A DNA stretch of 64,000 nucleotides from Nevskiales bacterium (GTDB taxonomy: Bacteria; Pseudomonadota; Gammaproteobacteria; Nevskiales; Nevskiaceae), in NCBI GenBank assembly GCA_028698335.1, contig JAQVDP010000020.1, forward strand, positions 1 through 64,000, read 5' to 3'. Shown piece after piece: positions 62,773 through 64,000 of the stretch (positions are counted from its first letter, which is position 1; each line of letters opens with the position of its first letter). The position numbers and the translations under genes were made by a program. The notes under the pieces were generated by a model, which saw nothing but the letters and a program-made list of their open reading frames with translations, made no database searches and was not told the DNA's origin.

Positions 62773-63408
62773 ATGCGCATCGTATTGGCCGAGCCGCAAA
62801 CACTGGTCCGGGCGGGATTGCGCACGCTGCTCGAGCAGCATGCGAGCGCCGAGGTCATCGGTGAGGCGGCTGACGGGCAGACCCTGCTCGAACTGGTCGG
62901 CCAGTTGCGCCCCGACGCGGTGGTCACCGAGATCAATCTCCCGCAGATTTCCGGGCTCGAGGCCCTGGTCCAGATCAAGCGCCACTATCCCGAAGTGCCG
63001 GTGATCGTGCTGTCGGCGATGGTCGACGGCCAGCACGTCCGCGGTGCGATCCGCGGGGGCGCCGCAGGGTTCCTGTCCAAGGATGCGGAGCCGGTCGAGC
63101 TGGGCCTGGCCCTGCGCGCCGCCGAGCGGCAGCAGGTCTATCTGAGTCCGGCCATCTCCCACCGGGCGGTGGAGCGCCGCAACGGCCAGCGCATGGAGGA
63201 CCGCGTCGAACTGACGCCGCGCCAGCGTCAGGTGCTGCAGCTGATCGCCCGCGGCAAGTCCACCAAGGAAATCGCCGCGCTGATGGGTGTGAGCGTCAAG
63301 ACCGTGGAAACCCACCGCGCCCGCCTGATGAATTCCCTGGGGCTGTACGGCACCAATGCCCTGATGCGCTACGCGATCCGGACCGGACTCGACTACGCTC
63401 AGCTCTGA
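62773..63408 (+). CDS. NarL/LuxR-type response regulator with atypical receiver
   Basis: A 211-residue receiver plus LuxR helix-turn-helix. The receiver (1-120) departs from consensus. The acidic pair is replaced by AEP in RIVLAEPQTLVRAGL, and the phosphoacceptor Asp is Glu (AVVTEINLPQISG); VLSAM and SKD are kept. The HTH (LTPRQRQVLQLIARGKSTKE, IAALMGVSVKTVETHRARLM) is intact. It probably works without phosphorylation. The start at 62773 (MRIVLAEP) is chosen; upstream codons overlap the previous gene. It lies between fliS-PilZ and rpoN. Confidence 0.88.
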   Translation: MRIVLAEPQTLVRAGLRTLLEQHASAEVIGEAADGQTLLELVGQLRPDAVVTEINLPQISGLEALVQIKRHYPEVPVIVLSAMVDGQHVRGAIRGGAAGFLSKDAEPVELGLALRAAERQQVYLSPAISHRAVERRNGQRMEDRVELTPRQRQVLQLIARGKSTKEIAALMGVSVKTVETHRARLMNSLGLYGTNALMRYAIRTGLDYAQL

Positions 63409-63440
63409 TCCGTCAGGAATCTGGCGGAAATCTGACGCAT

Positions 63441-63460
63441 GTAAGGGAAAACCTTACTTT
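63441..63460. promoter_or_regulatory. Inverted repeat before rpoN
   Basis: GTAAGG-GAAAA-CCTTAC followed by TTT in the AT-rich 145-bp gap between the regulator and rpoN. It could be a weak terminator or an operator near the rpoN promoter. Confidence 0.4.
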
Positions 63461-63553
63461 ATGTCGGGAAAATAACTCTACGGTTAATCGATAAATTCCT
63501 ACAACCTGTCTCTACGCTGTAGATACCCGAACGGGCCGCGCAAGGAGACAACG

Positions 63554-64000
63554 ATGAAGCCGAATCTGCACCTCAGCACCAGCCAGAACATGGCGATGAC
63601 GCCGCAGCTGCTCCAGTCCATCCGTCTGTTGCAGCTGTCGACGCTCGAGCTGGAGCAGGAACTGCGCCAGGCGCTGGAACGCAACGTCCTGCTCGAGCCG
63701 GTCGAGGACGAGGCCGAGGAGGAGATTCAGGCGACCGAGGCGCGGGCCGAACACGAACCGGCCGATACCGAGGTCACCGGGCTGGATGCCGACGCACACA
63801 GCAAGGTCGAGGCCGATTTCGACTGGTCCAGCCGCGAGTCCTGGAGTGGCGGCGAGCCGCGCGACGAGGACGGCGAGTCCTGGGAGGCGCGGACCGTCGC
63901 GCCACGCTCGGCCGACGCGCGCATCCAGGCCATCGAGCAGCTGGAACTGGTCATCGAGACGCCGCGCGAAGCGCGTCTGGTCAGTGCCCTGCTCGAGGCG
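63554..64000 (+). CDS. rpoN: RNA polymerase sigma54 factor, 3' truncated by window end
   Basis: The first 149 codons of sigma54, open to the last base. The activator-interacting region I is clear ([38 protein letters not shown]). An acidic region II follows ([20 protein letters not shown]), then the start of the core-binding domain. AAGGAGA lies 6 nt before the ATG. Its position in the flagellar cluster rather than by ptsN/hpf suggests a flagellum-dedicated copy (inference); sigma54-type sites for flgA, cheV and flgB are in this window. Confidence 0.95.
   Translation, partial: MKPNLHLSTSQNMAMTPQLLQSIRLLQLSTLELEQELRQALERNVLLEPVEDEAEEEIQATEARAEHEPADTEVTGLDADAHSKVEADFDWSSRESWSGGEPRDEDGESWEARTVAPRSADARIQAIEQLELVIETPREARLVSALLEA

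Noticed and set aside
63441-63460. Rho-independent terminator of the response regulator gene
   Set aside because: The stem is only 6 bp with an AT-rich base and a short T-run; it is listed as an unassigned inverted repeat instead.

Overview
The window is high-GC DNA from a motile, Gram-negative gammaproteobacterium. The rnfABCDGE-nth operon, the metG / apbC / dcd neighbourhood, a polar-type flagellar regulon with its own sigma54 gene, and a chaperone-usher pilus all fit. The mix of a fatty-acid desaturase, an acyl-CoA ligase, an aldehyde dehydrogenase and an alkyl sulfatase suggests a lipid- or hydrocarbon-using member of the Nevskiales/Xanthomonadales side of the class. That placement is inference, not proof.

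Layout. 0.1-8.9 kb: lipid/aldehyde module (MalT-like LuxR regulator, desaturase, two orphan NorE-like oxidase subunits, a membrane protein, acyl-CoA ligase, aldehyde dehydrogenase). A shared inverted-repeat motif lies upstream of the desaturase and of the dehydrogenase. 9.1-13 kb: tRNA-Arg(CCT), a large Ig/TSP3 lipoprotein, a small membrane protein, alanine dehydrogenase and a MITE-like element. 13.1-21.9 kb (minus strand): nth, the Rnf electron-transport complex and metG. 22.2-26.8 kb: two paralogous secreted subtilases, apbC and dcd. 27.6-35.4 kb: accessory genes (alkyl sulfatase, Tat-exported phosphoesterase, a two-domain secreted protein, a CBS histidine kinase with a dual-receiver regulator, a TonB-like protein). 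35.4-38.2 kb: rlmKL and a macrodomain protein. 38.2-52.1 kb: flagellar genes flgMN-PilZ, flgA, cheV, flgBCDEF and flgGHIJKL. 52.2-58.2 kb: an OmpA-family protein and a four-gene archaic chaperone-usher pilus. 58.5-64 kb: fliC, flaG, fliD, fliS, a PilZ-like gene, an atypical response regulator and the 5' part of rpoN.

The flagellar part can be read as a regulatory hierarchy. Sigma54-type sites (GG-N10-GC) precede flgA, cheV and flgB, with a weaker one before flgG. Sigma28-type sites precede flgM, fliC and fliS. FlgM (anti-sigma28) and RpoN are encoded in the same window, and two PilZ-type proteins add a c-di-GMP input.

The most unusual observation concerns two tandem arrays: two 111-bp units behind rnfA and about 4.6 units of 143 bp behind dcd. 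In both, every unit carries a copy of the last codons of the neighbouring gene. Outside the gene tails the two units share a core made of CGACTCGC, a 6-bp/3-nt hairpin with a compensatory base-pair change, a GGGGGCCCT or GGGGCCCCT box, and GCTCGC or GCGCGC. This looks like one family of gene-tail-duplicating elements at two unrelated loci. In rnf the unit length is a multiple of three and an open frame runs through the array to the start of rnfB.
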